Below are positions 47,289 through 57,264 of a stretch of 64,000 bases of DNA, in pieces. How positions within the stretch are numbered: the stretch's first letter is position 1; each line of letters starts with the position of its first letter. The translations under genes were made by a program, and so were the position numbers. Where the stretch lies: contig NZ_QTQI01000029.1 of NCBI RefSeq assembly GCF_003853705.1, positions 1-64,000 on the forward strand, in the 5' to 3' direction. The notes under the pieces were generated by a model that was not told the origin of the DNA, searched no databases, and worked only from the letters and a program-made list of their open reading frames with translations. The stretch comes from Burkholderia sp. Bp8992 (lineage in GTDB: Bacteria > Pseudomonadota > Gammaproteobacteria > Burkholderiales > Burkholderiaceae).

Positions 47289-48182
47289 TTAGCTGGCCGC
47301 CGCCGTCGCGAATTCGTCGACGACGGCTTCGATCACGGCCTGCACGCGCGCGGTCTTGTAGAGATCGGCATGGGCGACGAGCCACACGTCGAAATGATTG
47401 CAGCGCTGCGGCATGAGTCGCACCAGTTCCGGCTCGGTATCTGCGCGGAAGCACGGCAGCTCCGCGACGCCCAGCCCCGCCAGCGCGGCTTCCACCAGCA
47501 TCATCGTCGACGAGGTCTGGAACATCACGCGGCCGCGCGACGTCGGCTCGCCGCACAGCGCGTCCCACATCGAGGGCACCACCGGCTGCTGGTACATCAC
47601 CAGATCGTGCCCGTCGAACGCGCTGCCCGCGACCGGTTCGCCCCGTTCGGCCAGGTAGCGGCGCGACGCATAGATGCCCGTTTCGAGATGCCCGAGCCGC
47701 CTGGCGATCAGGTCCGGCGATTCCGGCCGCAACGTGCGAATCGCGAGATCCGCTTCGCGGCGCGTGAGGTTGGTGATTTGCGCTGACGTCACGCACACGA
47801 CGTCGATGCCGGCATGCCTGCGCCGCAAGTTGGCGATCGCGGGCACCACGAAGCGCTTGCCGAGCGTGTCGGTCGTCGCGATGCGCACGGACCCGGCCAG
47901 TTGCTCGTCGAGCCCCATCACGCGGCGCTCGATCGTGAGCGACGCGCGCTCCATCGTTTCGGCCGGTTCGAGCAGTGCTTCGCCCGCGGTCGTCAGCACA
48001 TAGAGGGACGGGGTGCGGAGAAACAGCCGGGCCGATAGCTCGTCCTCGAGCGCGGCGATCCGGCGTCCGACCGTCGCCTGGTCGACATTCAGCTGCGCCG
48101 CGGCGCCGCGCAGCGTGCCGGTGCGCGCCAGCGCAAGGAAGAAGCGGGCGTTGTCCCAGTTCATGCGGATTGATTGTGTCAT
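47289..48182 (-). CDS. LysR-family regulator of the DHA2 efflux gene
   Basis: A 297-residue LysR-type regulator; HTH in residues 7-65 (MNWDNARFFLALARTGTLRG, LNVDQATVGRRIAALED). The ATG at 48182 is chosen over 48227, which lies inside the operator-like palindrome at 48212-48229. ATG 48164 is another candidate. It diverges from the efflux gene by 119 bases and probably controls it. Confidence 0.82.
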   Translation of the reverse strand: MTQSIRMNWDNARFFLALARTGTLRGAAAQLNVDQATVGRRIAALEDELSARLFLRTPSLYVLTTAGEALLEPAETMERASLTIERRVMGLDEQLAGSVRIATTDTLGKRFVVPAIANLRRRHAGIDVVCVTSAQITNLTRREADLAIRTLRPESPDLIARRLGHLETGIYASRRYLAERGEPVAGSAFDGHDLVMYQQPVVPSMWDALCGEPTSRGRVMFQTSSTMMLVEAALAGLGVAELPCFRADTEPELVRLMPQRCNHFDVWLVAHADLYKTARVQAVIEAVVDEFATAAAS

Positions 48183-48211
48183 CGGGCGGGCGGCGACGGG
48201 CGGGAAAGGGG

Positions 48212-48229
48212 TGATGCAAATCTGCATCA
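48212..48229. promoter_or_regulatory. LysR operator-like palindrome
   Basis: TGATGCA-N4-TGCATCA is a perfect 7-bp inverted repeat midway between the LysR and DHA2 transporter genes, the expected place for a shared operator. Confidence 0.6.
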
Positions 48230-48301
48230 GATGGATGCGAAATTACCACTTTTCTGCATTGCGTACCGTTCCTAGACTTCCGGCATCTGCCTGGAGGTGT
48301 C

Positions 48302-49732
48302 ATGTCCGATTGCCAATCTGTCTCCGCCCACGTTTCCCCCGTCGCGCTGGCGGCCCCGAGCCGCGCGACGGCGCGCGAGCAGCGTCTGACGCTGGCGCTC
48401 GTCGCGATCGGGATGTTCATGGCCGTCCTCGATTCGACGATCGTCAACGTGGCGCTGCCCGCGATGCGCACGAGCCTCGGCGCGACGGTTGCCGAGCTCG
48501 CGTGGATCGTCGACGCCTACACGCTCAGCTTCGCCGCGCTGATCCTCGCGGGCGGCGCGTTGTCCGACCGGTTCGGCGCGAAGCACGTGTACCTCGCCGG
48601 GTTGGCGCTGTTCGTCGGCGCATCGGCCGCGTGCGGCGTCGCGTCATCGGTGGCGATCCTCGTGGTCGCGCGCTTCGTGCAGGGCATGGGCGCCGCGCTC
48701 TTCTTGCCCGCATCGCTCGCGGTCGTGCGCAGTACCTTCGACGTGCCCGCCGAGCGCGCGCGGGCGATTGCGGTCTGGGCCGGCATCGCGTCGGTCGCGG
48801 TTGCCGTCGGACCGGTGCTGGGCGGCATCCTGGTCGACGATTTCGGCTGGCGCAGCGCGTTCCTGATCAACGTGCCGACCGGCGCGGTCGCCTTTGCCGG
48901 CGCGGCCGCGCTCGTTCGGGCATCGATCGCGCGCGACGTGCGCCACTTCGACTGGGCCGGCCAGTGCGTCGGGGCGGCGGCGCTCGGCGCGCTGTGTTTC
49001 GCGGTGATCGAATTGCCGACGCGCGGTGCAGGCGCCACGGAGGTCCGTGCCGCGTTGCTGGTTGCCGCGCTCGCCGCCGCCGTGCTGGTCGTCGTCGAGC
49101 GGCGTGCCCGCCATCCGATGGTGCCGCTCGCGTGGTTTCGCAACCGCGTGTTCGTCGCGATGAACCTGATGGGGAGCCTCGTCTATGTCGGCTACTTCGG
49201 GCTGCTGTTCGTGCTGAGCCTGTACCTGCACGGGCGCTTCGGCATGAGCGCGCGGCAGATCGGGCTGACGCTGTTGCCGTTCGCGCTGAGCCTGTCGCTC
49301 GGCAATCTGTTGTCGGGGAAACTGCATGGACGCGTTCGTCCGGTCACACTGATGGCGAACGGCCTCGCGATGGCCGCGCTGGCCATTCCGGCGATCGCGG
49401 TCGCGCTCACGCTGCGTGCACCGTGGCCGGTGGTCTGGGCCGCCATGGCCGCATTCGGCACCGGGACCGCGTTGTCGGTCGCGCCGATGATCGCGACCGT
49501 GCTCGAACAGGTGCCTGCGGATGCGGCGGGCGTGGCGTCCGGATTCCTCAACGCGGCGCGGCAGGCCGGCAGCCTGCTTGGCGTGGCCATCGCAGGCGCG
49601 GCGACGATACTGTTGCCGGACCTGACCGACGCGCTGTGGGCGGTCGCGGCGCTCGGGTGTGCCGCCTACGCGATTGCCGCGCTGGCCGCGAGGACGGCAG
49701 GCCGCGCGGAGGCCGCACGAGGGCGCCGTTGA
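48302..49732 (+). CDS. DHA2-family MFS multidrug efflux transporter
   Basis: A 476-residue, 14-segment drug:H+ antiporter. The motif MAVLDSTIVNVALPAM in TM1 and the loop A sequence GALSDRFGAKHVYL are clear. Motif C GPVLGGILVDDFGWRSAF is near residue 168. GGAGG lies about 5 bases before the ATG. Substrate unknown; the divergent LysR suggests inducible export of a small organic compound. Confidence 0.88.
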   Translation: MSDCQSVSAHVSPVALAAPSRATAREQRLTLALVAIGMFMAVLDSTIVNVALPAMRTSLGATVAELAWIVDAYTLSFAALILAGGALSDRFGAKHVYLAGLALFVGASAACGVASSVAILVVARFVQGMGAALFLPASLAVVRSTFDVPAERARAIAVWAGIASVAVAVGPVLGGILVDDFGWRSAFLINVPTGAVAFAGAAALVRASIARDVRHFDWAGQCVGAAALGALCFAVIELPTRGAGATEVRAALLVAALAAAVLVVVERRARHPMVPLAWFRNRVFVAMNLMGSLVYVGYFGLLFVLSLYLHGRFGMSARQIGLTLLPFALSLSLGNLLSGKLHGRVRPVTLMANGLAMAALAIPAIAVALTLRAPWPVVWAAMAAFGTGTALSVAPMIATVLEQVPADAAGVASGFLNAARQAGSLLGVAIAGAATILLPDLTDALWAVAALGCAAYAIAALAARTAGRAEAARGRR

Positions 49733-49928
49733 CGCGCGACCGGCAGGGTCGTTGCGCAGTGGCCGGCAGGCCGCCGCACGCGTGCATGCGCGTGCGCGTG
49801 CGTCGCCGCGGCTGGACGTGGTGCGGAATGCGGAGGACCATTTAGCCACGATGCCGCGCACGGACGGACATGATTTTCGTCCGGTCGCGCCGCATCGAAT
49901 CCCGCCGAACCCCGTCGAGCGAAACACC

Positions 49929-50723
49929 ATGGAACCCGATCAAGAGACCGCCGAGCCCATCCTGCTGCGCGACGCGCACGACGGTGTCGTCACGCTGAGG
50001 TTGAACCGCCCGCAGCAGTTCAACGCGTTGTCCGAAGCGATGCTCACGAGCCTGCACGACGCGTTCGATACGCTGGCGGCCGATCCGCACGTGCGCTGCG
50101 TTGTGCTGGCCGCCGAAGGCCGGGCGTTCTGCGCGGGCCACGACCTGCGGCAGATGCGCAGCAAGCCCGAACTCGACTACTACCGCACGCTGTTCGCGCA
50201 GTGCAGCCGCGTGATGCTCGCGATGCGCGCGTTGCCGGTGCCGGTGATCGCGCGCGTGCACGGCATCGCGACAGCGGCCGGCTGCCAGCTCGTCGCCGCA
50301 TGCGACCTCGCGATCGCCGCCGATACCGCGCGCTTCGCGGTATCGGGCATCAACGTCGGGCTGTTCTGCTCGACGCCGGCCGTCGCGCTGAGCCGCAACG
50401 TCGCCGCGAAGCGCGCGTTCGACATGCTCGTGACCGGACGATTCGTCGATGCGGCGACGGCCGCCGCGTGGGGGCTCGTCAACGAGGCCGTGCCCGAGGA
50501 CGCGCTCGATGCGGCCGTCGCGCGCAAGGTCGCGGAGATCGTCGCGAAGAGCCCTGCCGCGGTGCGGTATGGCAAGCAGATGTTCTATCGGCAGCGCGAG
50601 TTGCCGCTCGACGAAGCCTATGCGTATGCGGGCGACGTGATGGCGCGCAACATGATGGAGGAGGATGCGGGCGAGGGGATCGACGCGTTTCTCGAGAAGC
50701 GCAAGCCGACGTGGCGTTCGTAG
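49929..50723 (+). CDS. Enoyl-CoA hydratase/isomerase-family protein (ECHDC3-like)
   Basis: A 264-residue crotonase-fold protein. The oxyanion loop GRAFCAGHDLRQM is near residue 60. The second loop reads AVSGINVGLFCSTPAVAL (about 135-152), the pattern of the ECHDC3 group, in which the Glu of classical hydratases is absent. So it may not be a standard enoyl-CoA hydratase. It stands alone and is followed by a strong convergent hairpin. Upstream ATGs in frame precede a poorly conserved stretch. Confidence 0.8.
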   Translation: MEPDQETAEPILLRDAHDGVVTLRLNRPQQFNALSEAMLTSLHDAFDTLAADPHVRCVVLAAEGRAFCAGHDLRQMRSKPELDYYRTLFAQCSRVMLAMRALPVPVIARVHGIATAAGCQLVAACDLAIAADTARFAVSGINVGLFCSTPAVALSRNVAAKRAFDMLVTGRFVDAATAAAWGLVNEAVPEDALDAAVARKVAEIVAKSPAAVRYGKQMFYRQRELPLDEAYAYAGDVMARNMMEEDAGEGIDAFLEKRKPTWRS

Positions 50724-50765
50724 CGCGTTCCCGTCGACTCACGCTCCGGTTCGCCGGACAGCAAA

Positions 50766-50786
50766 CGGGCCGCCCGAGGCGGCCCG
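50766..50786. terminator. Convergent terminator hairpin
   Basis: CGGGCCGCC-CGA-GGCGGCCCG is a perfect 9-bp stem with a 3-base loop between the crotonase gene and the facing alr. Confidence 0.6.
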
Positions 50787-50816
50787 CAACCAAAACGGCA
50801 TGTGCAGCGACGCCGG

Positions 50817-51938
50817 TCAGCGCCCGTAGCTGCCCGTGCGCAGCGCCGGCTGCACGGTCGACGCGCCCGGCGGCACGATGACGACCGGCACGCGCGGCGC
50901 GAGCGCGCACATCAGCTCGTAGCCGATCGTGCCGCTGGCTTGCGCGACATCGTCCACCTTCACCTGGTCGCCCCACAGCTCGACGCGCGATCCGATACCC
51001 GCGTTCGGGCACGGCGTCAGGTCGACGGTCAGCATGTCCATCGACACGCGGCCGACGATGCGCGTCATCACGCCGTCCACCGCGATCGGCGTGCCGGTCG
51101 GCGCGTGGCGCGGATAGCCGTCCGCATAGCCGCACGCGACGACGCCGATCCGCATCGGCTGGTCGGCCGTGAAGCGACGGCCGTAGCCGACGGTTTCTTC
51201 CGGCGACAGCGTCTGCACGCCGATGAGCTTGCTCGTCAGCGTCATCGCGGCCGTGAGCGGCGTGTCGGCGATATGGCGTGACGCGCCCGTCGGCGACGCA
51301 CCGTACAGGATCGTGCCGGGCCGCACCCAGTCGCGGTGCGCACGCGGGTGCCACAGCACGGCTGCCGAATTCGACACCGAGCGCTCGCCCGGAATCCCGG
51401 CCGTGGTCGCGTCGAACTGGTCGAGCTGCCAGTCGACTTCACCTTCGTCGGCGTTCGCGAAATGCATCATCAGCGTGATCTTGCCGATCGACGGCGCGCT
51501 CGCCGCGCGCTCCCATGCCGCACGGAACACGGCGGGGCGATAGCCGAGCCGGTTCATCCCGGAATTCATCTTGAGCTGGATGTCGATCGGCTGTTGCGGC
51601 TTCGCGGCGATCAGCAGGTCGAGCTGTTCGTCGCAATGGACGCTCACCGTCAGCCGATGGCGATCGGCCAGTTCGACGTCGGCCGGCTCGAAGATCCCTT
51701 CGAGCAGCAGCACGGGCTTGTCCCAGCCGAGTTCGCGCACGCGCACGGCTTCGTCGAGATCGAGCAGCGCGATGCCGTCGGCGGCCGCGAGACCGGGGTA
51801 GATCCTGTCGATGCCGTGGCCGTACGCGTTGGCCTTGATCACGGCCCACACGCGCGATTGCGCGGCGGTGCGGCGAATGAAGTCGAGGTTGTGGCGGACG
51901 GCGTCAGGGCGGATATGGGCGACGATGGGACGGGGCAT
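50817..51938 (-). CDS. alr: Alanine racemase
   Basis: A 373-residue PLP enzyme interconverting L- and D-alanine for peptidoglycan. Lys35 ([11 protein letters not shown]) binds PLP. The tyrosine base is probably Tyr252 (VGYGRRF). [12 protein letters not shown] is also characteristic. The sequence runs from about residue 5 to 360 with the usual two-domain layout. It is the only peptidoglycan gene here and may be catabolic or biosynthetic (alr/dadX cannot be told apart without a second copy). It diverges from the MAPEG gene. Confidence 0.92.
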   Translation of the reverse strand: MPRPIVAHIRPDAVRHNLDFIRRTAAQSRVWAVIKANAYGHGIDRIYPGLAAADGIALLDLDEAVRVRELGWDKPVLLLEGIFEPADVELADRHRLTVSVHCDEQLDLLIAAKPQQPIDIQLKMNSGMNRLGYRPAVFRAAWERAASAPSIGKITLMMHFANADEGEVDWQLDQFDATTAGIPGERSVSNSAAVLWHPRAHRDWVRPGTILYGASPTGASRHIADTPLTAAMTLTSKLIGVQTLSPEETVGYGRRFTADQPMRIGVVACGYADGYPRHAPTGTPIAVDGVMTRIVGRVSMDMLTVDLTPCPNAGIGSRVELWGDQVKVDDVAQASGTIGYELMCALAPRVPVVIVPPGASTVQPALRTGSYGR

Positions 51939-52243
51939 GGTGATGGCTCGGGTCGGATGTCGTGCGGCGCGCGGCGGCGCGGATCGAAACGGCGGTCTGG
52001 CGCGATAGTGCGTCAGGCCAGTGTTGAGCGCTATCTTATTGGTGTTCGACCAGTTTTAATTAACGTATTTATCGACGATTTGGTGGAAATTTTGGCGATC
52101 AAGCGTGCCGCCCGCAACTGCCCATGGCCTGTGCGGCGGCCGAGTCTCCCGTCTAGAAAACCGGTGCGCGAACAGCGCGGCGCAATGCTAAGCTCTCGGC
52201 GATCTTGCCATTGATCAATGTAATCATAACGGAGGAGACTTGG
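51939..52243. other. 305-bp divergent alr/MAPEG region
   Basis: No gene. An AT-rich stretch at about 52030-52092 faces alr and probably contains its promoter. No clear inverted repeat is seen. Confidence 0.4.
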
Positions 52244-52615
52244 ATGACGACGTCCCAGCTGTGCTTGTTCATCGTGGCGCTGTTGCCGTTCCCGATGACG
52301 TTTCTTGCCAAGGCCCGCAAGGGCTACGACAACCGTACGCCGCGCGATTATCTGGCGAAGCTCGACGGCTGGCGCGCCCGCGCGCAGGCCGTGCATCAGA
52401 ATTCATGGGAAGCGTTCGCGCTGTTCACGGCCGCGCTGGTGGTGGCGTGGCACAACGGCGCGAACGTGCATCGCGTCGACCAGCTCGCGATGGCGTTCGT
52501 CGCCATCCGTGTCGTCTATGCGTTGATGTACCTGCTGAACTGGGCGTCGCTGCGTTCGCTCGTGTGGACTGGCGGGATGGCGTGCGTCGTCGCGCTGTTC
52601 TTCGCCGCGCCGTAA
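52244..52615 (+). CDS. MAPEG-family membrane protein
   Basis: A 123-residue four-segment membrane protein of the MAPEG (eicosanoid/glutathione metabolism) family, with RARAQAVHQNSWEAFALFTA as the family-typical helix. GGAGGAG lies about 7 bases before the ATG. Bacterial members are mostly uncharacterised. Confidence 0.82.
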   Translation: MTTSQLCLFIVALLPFPMTFLAKARKGYDNRTPRDYLAKLDGWRARAQAVHQNSWEAFALFTAALVVAWHNGANVHRVDQLAMAFVAIRVVYALMYLLNWASLRSLVWTGGMACVVALFFAAP

Positions 52616-52654
52616 GCGGCCGGTGAGCCGGGGCGCCGGCCGCGAATGCCGGCG

Positions 52655-53605
52655 CTACGACGCGCCGCCCGCGCCCCGTGCGTGACTGTCGTTGGATGCG
52701 GGCGCAACCCGCTTGGCGACGAACGGCGGTGCTTCCGCTTCGCTGCGCAGGAACGCGATCAACGGATCGAGCAGCCGGTGCCGCGTCGACGGATGGCGGC
52801 GCAGCACGAAACGCCACGACGCATCGCGTGCGAGGCCCGGCACCAGCGGCACCAGGCGCCCGCTGCGCAGTTCGGGTTCGATCAGCGGCACGCGGCCGAG
52901 CGCGATGCCCGCACCGCCGAGCGCCGCACCGATCACCTGGCTGAAGCTGCTGTAACGCACGATCTTCGTCTCGAAGTCGTCCGGCAAGCCGAAGTGCACC
53001 GCCCAGTTGCGCCAGTCGATCTCGGGGCTGTCCTCGTGCATCTCCTGCAGCAGCCGCGAGCGGCACACGTACCCCGATGCGTACGGAAACAGTTCGGGGC
53101 TGCACACCGGGAACACGGTCTCCCGCATCAGTACGTCGTCGTCTGCGCGCAGCCGGTGCGCGGGCACGTGCACGATCGCGAGGTCGACGCCGCTGCGCGC
53201 GAAATCCGGCTCGTCGTCGAGCACGATCGCATGCAGCGGGGTGTCGGGATGCAGTGAAGAGAATTCCGCAAGACGGCGCGCGAGCCACATCGACGAAAAC
53301 GGTGCGTTGGCGGACACGGTCAGCCGTTGCGCGGTGCCGCGAATCTCGGCACAGGCGTCGGTCAGGCGCGATAGTGCGTCGCTGACGGCCGGCAGCAGGC
53401 GTGTACCGGCCGGTGTGAGGCTGATGCCGCCGAGCCCCGTGCTGCGTTCGAGCAGCCTTGCGCCCAGCGATTCCTCGAGCGAGCGGATCTGGTGACTGAC
53501 CGCGCTGGTCGACACGTTCAGCTCGACCGCCGCGCGCGCGAACCCGCCGAGGCGGACGGCCGCCTCGAAAGCACGCAGCGCGCTAAGGGGAGGAAGGTGC
53601 GACAT
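52655..53605 (-). CDS. LysR-family regulator (GcvA-like)
   Basis: A 316-residue LysR-type regulator with a GcvA-like opening (LPPLSALRAFEAAVRLGGFA, then VSTSAVSHQIRSLEE). Effector domain from about residue 90. It diverges from the tandem ABC exporter gene by 119 bases and may regulate it. Confidence 0.85.
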   Translation of the reverse strand: MSHLPPLSALRAFEAAVRLGGFARAAVELNVSTSAVSHQIRSLEESLGARLLERSTGLGGISLTPAGTRLLPAVSDALSRLTDACAEIRGTAQRLTVSANAPFSSMWLARRLAEFSSLHPDTPLHAIVLDDEPDFARSGVDLAIVHVPAHRLRADDDVLMRETVFPVCSPELFPYASGYVCRSRLLQEMHEDSPEIDWRNWAVHFGLPDDFETKIVRYSSFSQVIGAALGGAGIALGRVPLIEPELRSGRLVPLVPGLARDASWRFVLRRHPSTRHRLLDPLIAFLRSEAEAPPFVAKRVAPASNDSHARGAGGAS

Positions 53606-53624
53606 GGCGGGTATTGTAGTTGAC

Positions 53625-53638
53625 TCAACACCCGTTGA
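53625..53638. promoter_or_regulatory. LysR-type inverted repeat in the LysR/ABC divergent region
   Basis: TCAAC-N4-GTTGA is a T-N12-A palindrome typical of LysR boxes, 19 bases before the regulator's ATG. Function is inferred. Confidence 0.45.
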
Positions 53639-53724
53639 AAAATCATCTTTTGCCGCGCGCGGGCGGTGCGGGTAGCCTCGATCCGGTCAAGAAAAAAGCA
53701 ACGAATCACCGACCGGAGGGCTTC

Positions 53725-56700
53725 ATGTATTTCGACCGACGACTATGGGCAATGATGGCGGGACTGCGCTGGCGCGTGGCGGCAGCCGTCGCGCTCGGGC
53801 TGCTCGCGATGGGTGTCGGCATCCTGCGTTTCGTCTTTCTCGGCCGCGTGCTGGCGCTGGTTTTTGCCGGTGCGCCCGCACGCAGCATCGGCGAAGCCGT
53901 CGCTGCAACGGCCGCTTGCGTGCTGCTGCGCGCATGGCTCGACCATCGCCGCACGGTGCTCGCGCAACACACGGCCGGACGCGTGCAGGCCACGCTGCGC
54001 GCGCGGCTGTTCGACCGGATCGCGGCGCTCGGCCCCGCGTGGTTCAGCGGCGAGCGCACGGGCGGCGTGATGCTGGCCGTCGTCGACGGCGTCGAGCAGT
54101 TGCAGACCTTCTTCGGCGTCTACCTGCCGCAGCTCGTGATCGCCGCGTGCGCGCCGGTGATGATCTTCGCGGTGCTTGCATGGTGGGACGTGCCGACGGC
54201 CGCGATCCTGCTGGTCGCGGCGCTCGTCACGCTCGCGCTGCCGCAGCTCGTGCATCGCGCCGACAAGCGTGCGGCGCTCGCACGTTCGGCCGCGTTCAAG
54301 GCGTTCGGCGAGGAGTTTCTCGACGCGGTGCAGGGCCTGCCGACGCTGAAGGCGTTCGGGCAGGGCACCGCGTTCGGCGCGAAGCTCGCCGCGAAGGCGC
54401 GCGCGCTGTCGGACAGCACGTTCTGGGTGCTCGCGCTCGGCCTGCTGACGCGGTTCTTCACCGATCTCGGCACGGGCCTCGGCGCGGCCGCGGCGATCGT
54501 GGTGGGTGCGTGGCGCGTGCGGCACGGCGACATGAGCCTCGAGGCATTGCTGATCGTGCTGATGGCCGGCAGCGAAATCTTCCGGCCGCTGCGCGACCTG
54601 CGGGCGGTGTTGCACCAGGGGATGATCGGCCAGTCGGCGGCGAATGCGATCCATGCGCTGCTCGACGCGGGCAGCCACGCGCCTTCCGCCGACGCGCCGC
54701 GCGTAGCGGGCCTGCGGCCGGAGATTGCGTTCGACGACGTCAGTTTCGCGTATCCGGGGCGCCGCGCGGATGCGCACGCCGCGTTGAGCTTTACGGTTCG
54801 CGAAGGCGAAACGGTCGCCATCGTCGGGCCGAGCGGCGCGGGCAAGTCGACGATCGTGCGCCTGTTGCTGCGCCAGCACGATGCGCAGGGCGGTGCGGTA
54901 CGCATCGGCGGCCACGACGTGCGCGCGCTCGACGCCGACCAGGTACGCGGCATGATCGCGGTGGTCGCGCAGGATGCGACGCTGTTCGACGGCAGCGTGG
55001 CCGACAACCTGCGGCTCGGCCGCCCCGATGCGAGCGACGCCGAGATGATCGCGGCCGCGCGCGCCGCCAACGCGCACGATTTCATCTCGGCGCTGCCGGA
55101 CGGCTATGCGACGCGCATCGGCGAACGCGGCCTCACGCTGTCGGGCGGCCAGCGCCAGCGCATCGCGATTGCCCGCGCGCTGCTGCGCGATGCGCCGATC
55201 CTGCTGCTCGACGAGGCGCTGTCGTCGGTCGACGCGGAGAACGAAGCGCTGATCCAGCAGGCGCTCGACCGGCTCACGCGCGGGCGGACGACGCTCGTGC
55301 TCGCACACCGGCTGTCCAGCGTGATCGGGGCCGATCGCATTCTCGTGCTCGACCAGGGGCGGGTGGTCGACGAAGGCACGCACGCGGCGCTGATCGCGCG
55401 CGACGGCCCGTATCGCCGGCTGATGGGGCCGCAGCTGGAGGCCGTCGCCGAATCCGTCGGCACGGCGGCGACGGCCGGCGCGACCGCGCGTGCGTCGTCG
55501 GGCCCGCAGGTGCGGCCGCTGAACGACGATGCAGCGACCATCGGCTGGCCGGAGACATGGCAGACGCTGCTGCGCTTCGTGCAGCCGTGGAAGGGCAAGG
55601 TCGTGCTGACCGTGCTGTTCGGGATCGGCCGCGTGCTCGCGTTCATCGGCGTCGGCGTGATCGGCGCGCTGGTGGTCGGCGCGGTGTCCTCCGGCCGCGT
55701 GAGCACCGCGCTCGTCGTCGCGCTGCTCGTGATCGCGCCGGTGGCGGCCGTGCTGCACTGGCTCGAATCGTGGCTCGCGCACGACATGGCGTACCGGCTG
55801 CTCGCGGAAATGCGCATCGCGCTGTTCGCGACGCTCGAACGCCTCGCGCCGGCCGGGCTGCTGCGCCGCCGTTCCGGCGATCTCGTATCGCTCGCGACGC
55901 AGGACGTCGAGACCGTCGAATATTTCTACGCGCACACGCTGGCGCCCGCGTTCGTCGCGGTATTGGTGCCGGCCGGCGTGCTGGTGTTGCTTGCTTCGAT
56001 CGCGTGGCCGCTCGCGCTCGTGCTGCTGCCGTTCCTGCTGTGGGCCGGACTGGCGCCCGTGCTCGCGCGGCGCGACGTCGACCGGCTCGGCACCGGCGCG
56101 CGCGAAGCGCTCGGCCAGCTCGGCGCGCACCTGACCGAAACGATCCAGGGGCTCGCGGAACTGACCGCGTTCCAGGCGATCGTGCGCCGTCGCGCGGCGT
56201 TCGTGGCCGAGGTCGACGCGTACCGCCGGCAGCGCGCGAAACTGCTCGACGACCTGTCGGCGCAAAGCGCCGCGCTGGAAGTCGCGAGCGGGCTCGGCGG
56301 GCTGGCGGTCGCGGCGCTCGGCGCGCTGTTGTGCGCACGCGGCTGGTTCCCGCATGAGTCGTTGCCGCTGCTGGTGCTGGTTGCCGTGGCCGCGTTCATG
56401 CCGGTGGCCGAAATCGGCCAGGTCGCGCGCCAGCTTGCCGACACGATCGCGTCGACGCGCCGCTTGCGTGCACTGGAGAAGGAGCCCGTGCCAGTGACGG
56501 ACGGCACGCATGCGATGCCCGGCAATCCGGCCGTGCGTTTCGAAACCGCGTCGTTCACGTATCCGGGCCGCAGCGTGCCCGCGATCGACCGCGTGAGCTT
56601 CGACGTGCCGCCGGGCAGCACGGTCGCGCTGGTCGGCGCATCGGGCGCCGGCAAGTCGACGGTCGCGAGCCTGCTGCTGCGCTTCTGGGATCCGCAGCAG

Positions 56701-57264
56701 GGCCGCGTGACGCTCGGCGGCGTCGATCTGCGCGACCTGCGGCTCGACGACCTGCGACAGCACATCGCGCTGGTTGCGCAGGATACCTACCTGTTCAACG
56801 ACACGCTCGAAGCGAACATCCGGCTTGCCGCGAACGACGCGTCCGACGCGGACGTGCAGCGCGCGATCGACCATGCGGCGCTCGGCGACTTCGTCGCGCG
56901 GCTGCCGGACGGGCTCGCGACGCGCGTCGGCGAGCGCGGCGTGCAGCTGTCGGGCGGCCAGCGCCAGCGGGTCGCGATCGCGCGCGCCTTCCTGAAGGAC
57001 GCGCCGGTGCTGATCCTCGACGAGGCGACGTCCCATCTGGATACGATCAGCGAGCAGCAGATCCGCGCGGCGCTGGAAGACCTGATGACGCAGCGCACGT
57101 CGATCATCATCGCGCACCGGCTGTCGACCGTGCGCAATGCCGACCTGATCCTCGTGATCGAACGGGGCAGCGTGATCGAGGCGGGAAGCCACGTGGACCT
57201 GATGGCGCGACAGGGCGCGTATGCGCGGCTCGTGTCGCATCAGGCGAGCGGGGTGGCGGCGTGA
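53725..57264 (+). CDS. Tandem ABC exporter: two complete permease-ATPase halves (CydDC-like fusion)
   Basis: A 1179-residue inner-membrane protein equal to two ABC half-exporters joined. Half 1: six helices, Walker A GPSGAGKST (368-376), LSGGQ (472-476), Walker B ILLLDEALSSVD, His-loop LAHRLSS. Half 2: Walker A GASGAGKST (971-979), LSGGQ (1075-1079), Walker B VLILDEATSHLD, His-loop IAHRLST. Half 1 has CydD-like segments (TLKAFGQG, DLGTGLGAAAAIVVG). Both ATP sites look intact. GGAGG is about 5 bases before the ATG. CydDC exports cysteine/glutathione and aids cytochrome bd, but no cyd genes are near, so the substrate is unknown. Confidence 0.85.
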   Translation: MYFDRRLWAMMAGLRWRVAAAVALGLLAMGVGILRFVFLGRVLALVFAGAPARSIGEAVAATAACVLLRAWLDHRRTVLAQHTAGRVQATLRARLFDRIAALGPAWFSGERTGGVMLAVVDGVEQLQTFFGVYLPQLVIAACAPVMIFAVLAWWDVPTAAILLVAALVTLALPQLVHRADKRAALARSAAFKAFGEEFLDAVQGLPTLKAFGQGTAFGAKLAAKARALSDSTFWVLALGLLTRFFTDLGTGLGAAAAIVVGAWRVRHGDMSLEALLIVLMAGSEIFRPLRDLRAVLHQGMIGQSAANAIHALLDAGSHAPSADAPRVAGLRPEIAFDDVSFAYPGRRADAHAALSFTVREGETVAIVGPSGAGKSTIVRLLLRQHDAQGGAVRIGGHDVRALDADQVRGMIAVVAQDATLFDGSVADNLRLGRPDASDAEMIAAARAANAHDFISALPDGYATRIGERGLTLSGGQRQRIAIARALLRDAPILLLDEALSSVDAENEALIQQALDRLTRGRTTLVLAHRLSSVIGADRILVLDQGRVVDEGTHAALIARDGPYRRLMGPQLEAVAESVGTAATAGATARASSGPQVRPLNDDAATIGWPETWQTLLRFVQPWKGKVVLTVLFGIGRVLAFIGVGVIGALVVGAVSSGRVSTALVVALLVIAPVAAVLHWLESWLAHDMAYRLLAEMRIALFATLERLAPAGLLRRRSGDLVSLATQDVETVEYFYAHTLAPAFVAVLVPAGVLVLLASIAWPLALVLLPFLLWAGLAPVLARRDVDRLGTGAREALGQLGAHLTETIQGLAELTAFQAIVRRRAAFVAEVDAYRRQRAKLLDDLSAQSAALEVASGLGGLAVAALGALLCARGWFPHESLPLLVLVAVAAFMPVAEIGQVARQLADTIASTRRLRALEKEPVPVTDGTHAMPGNPAVRFETASFTYPGRSVPAIDRVSFDVPPGSTVALVGASGAGKSTVASLLLRFWDPQQGRVTLGGVDLRDLRLDDLRQHIALVAQDTYLFNDTLEANIRLAANDASDADVQRAIDHAALGDFVARLPDGLATRVGERGVQLSGGQRQRVAIARAFLKDAPVLILDEATSHLDTISEQQIRAALEDLMTQRTSIIIAHRLSTVRNADLILVIERGSVIEAGSHVDLMARQGAYARLVSHQASGVAA

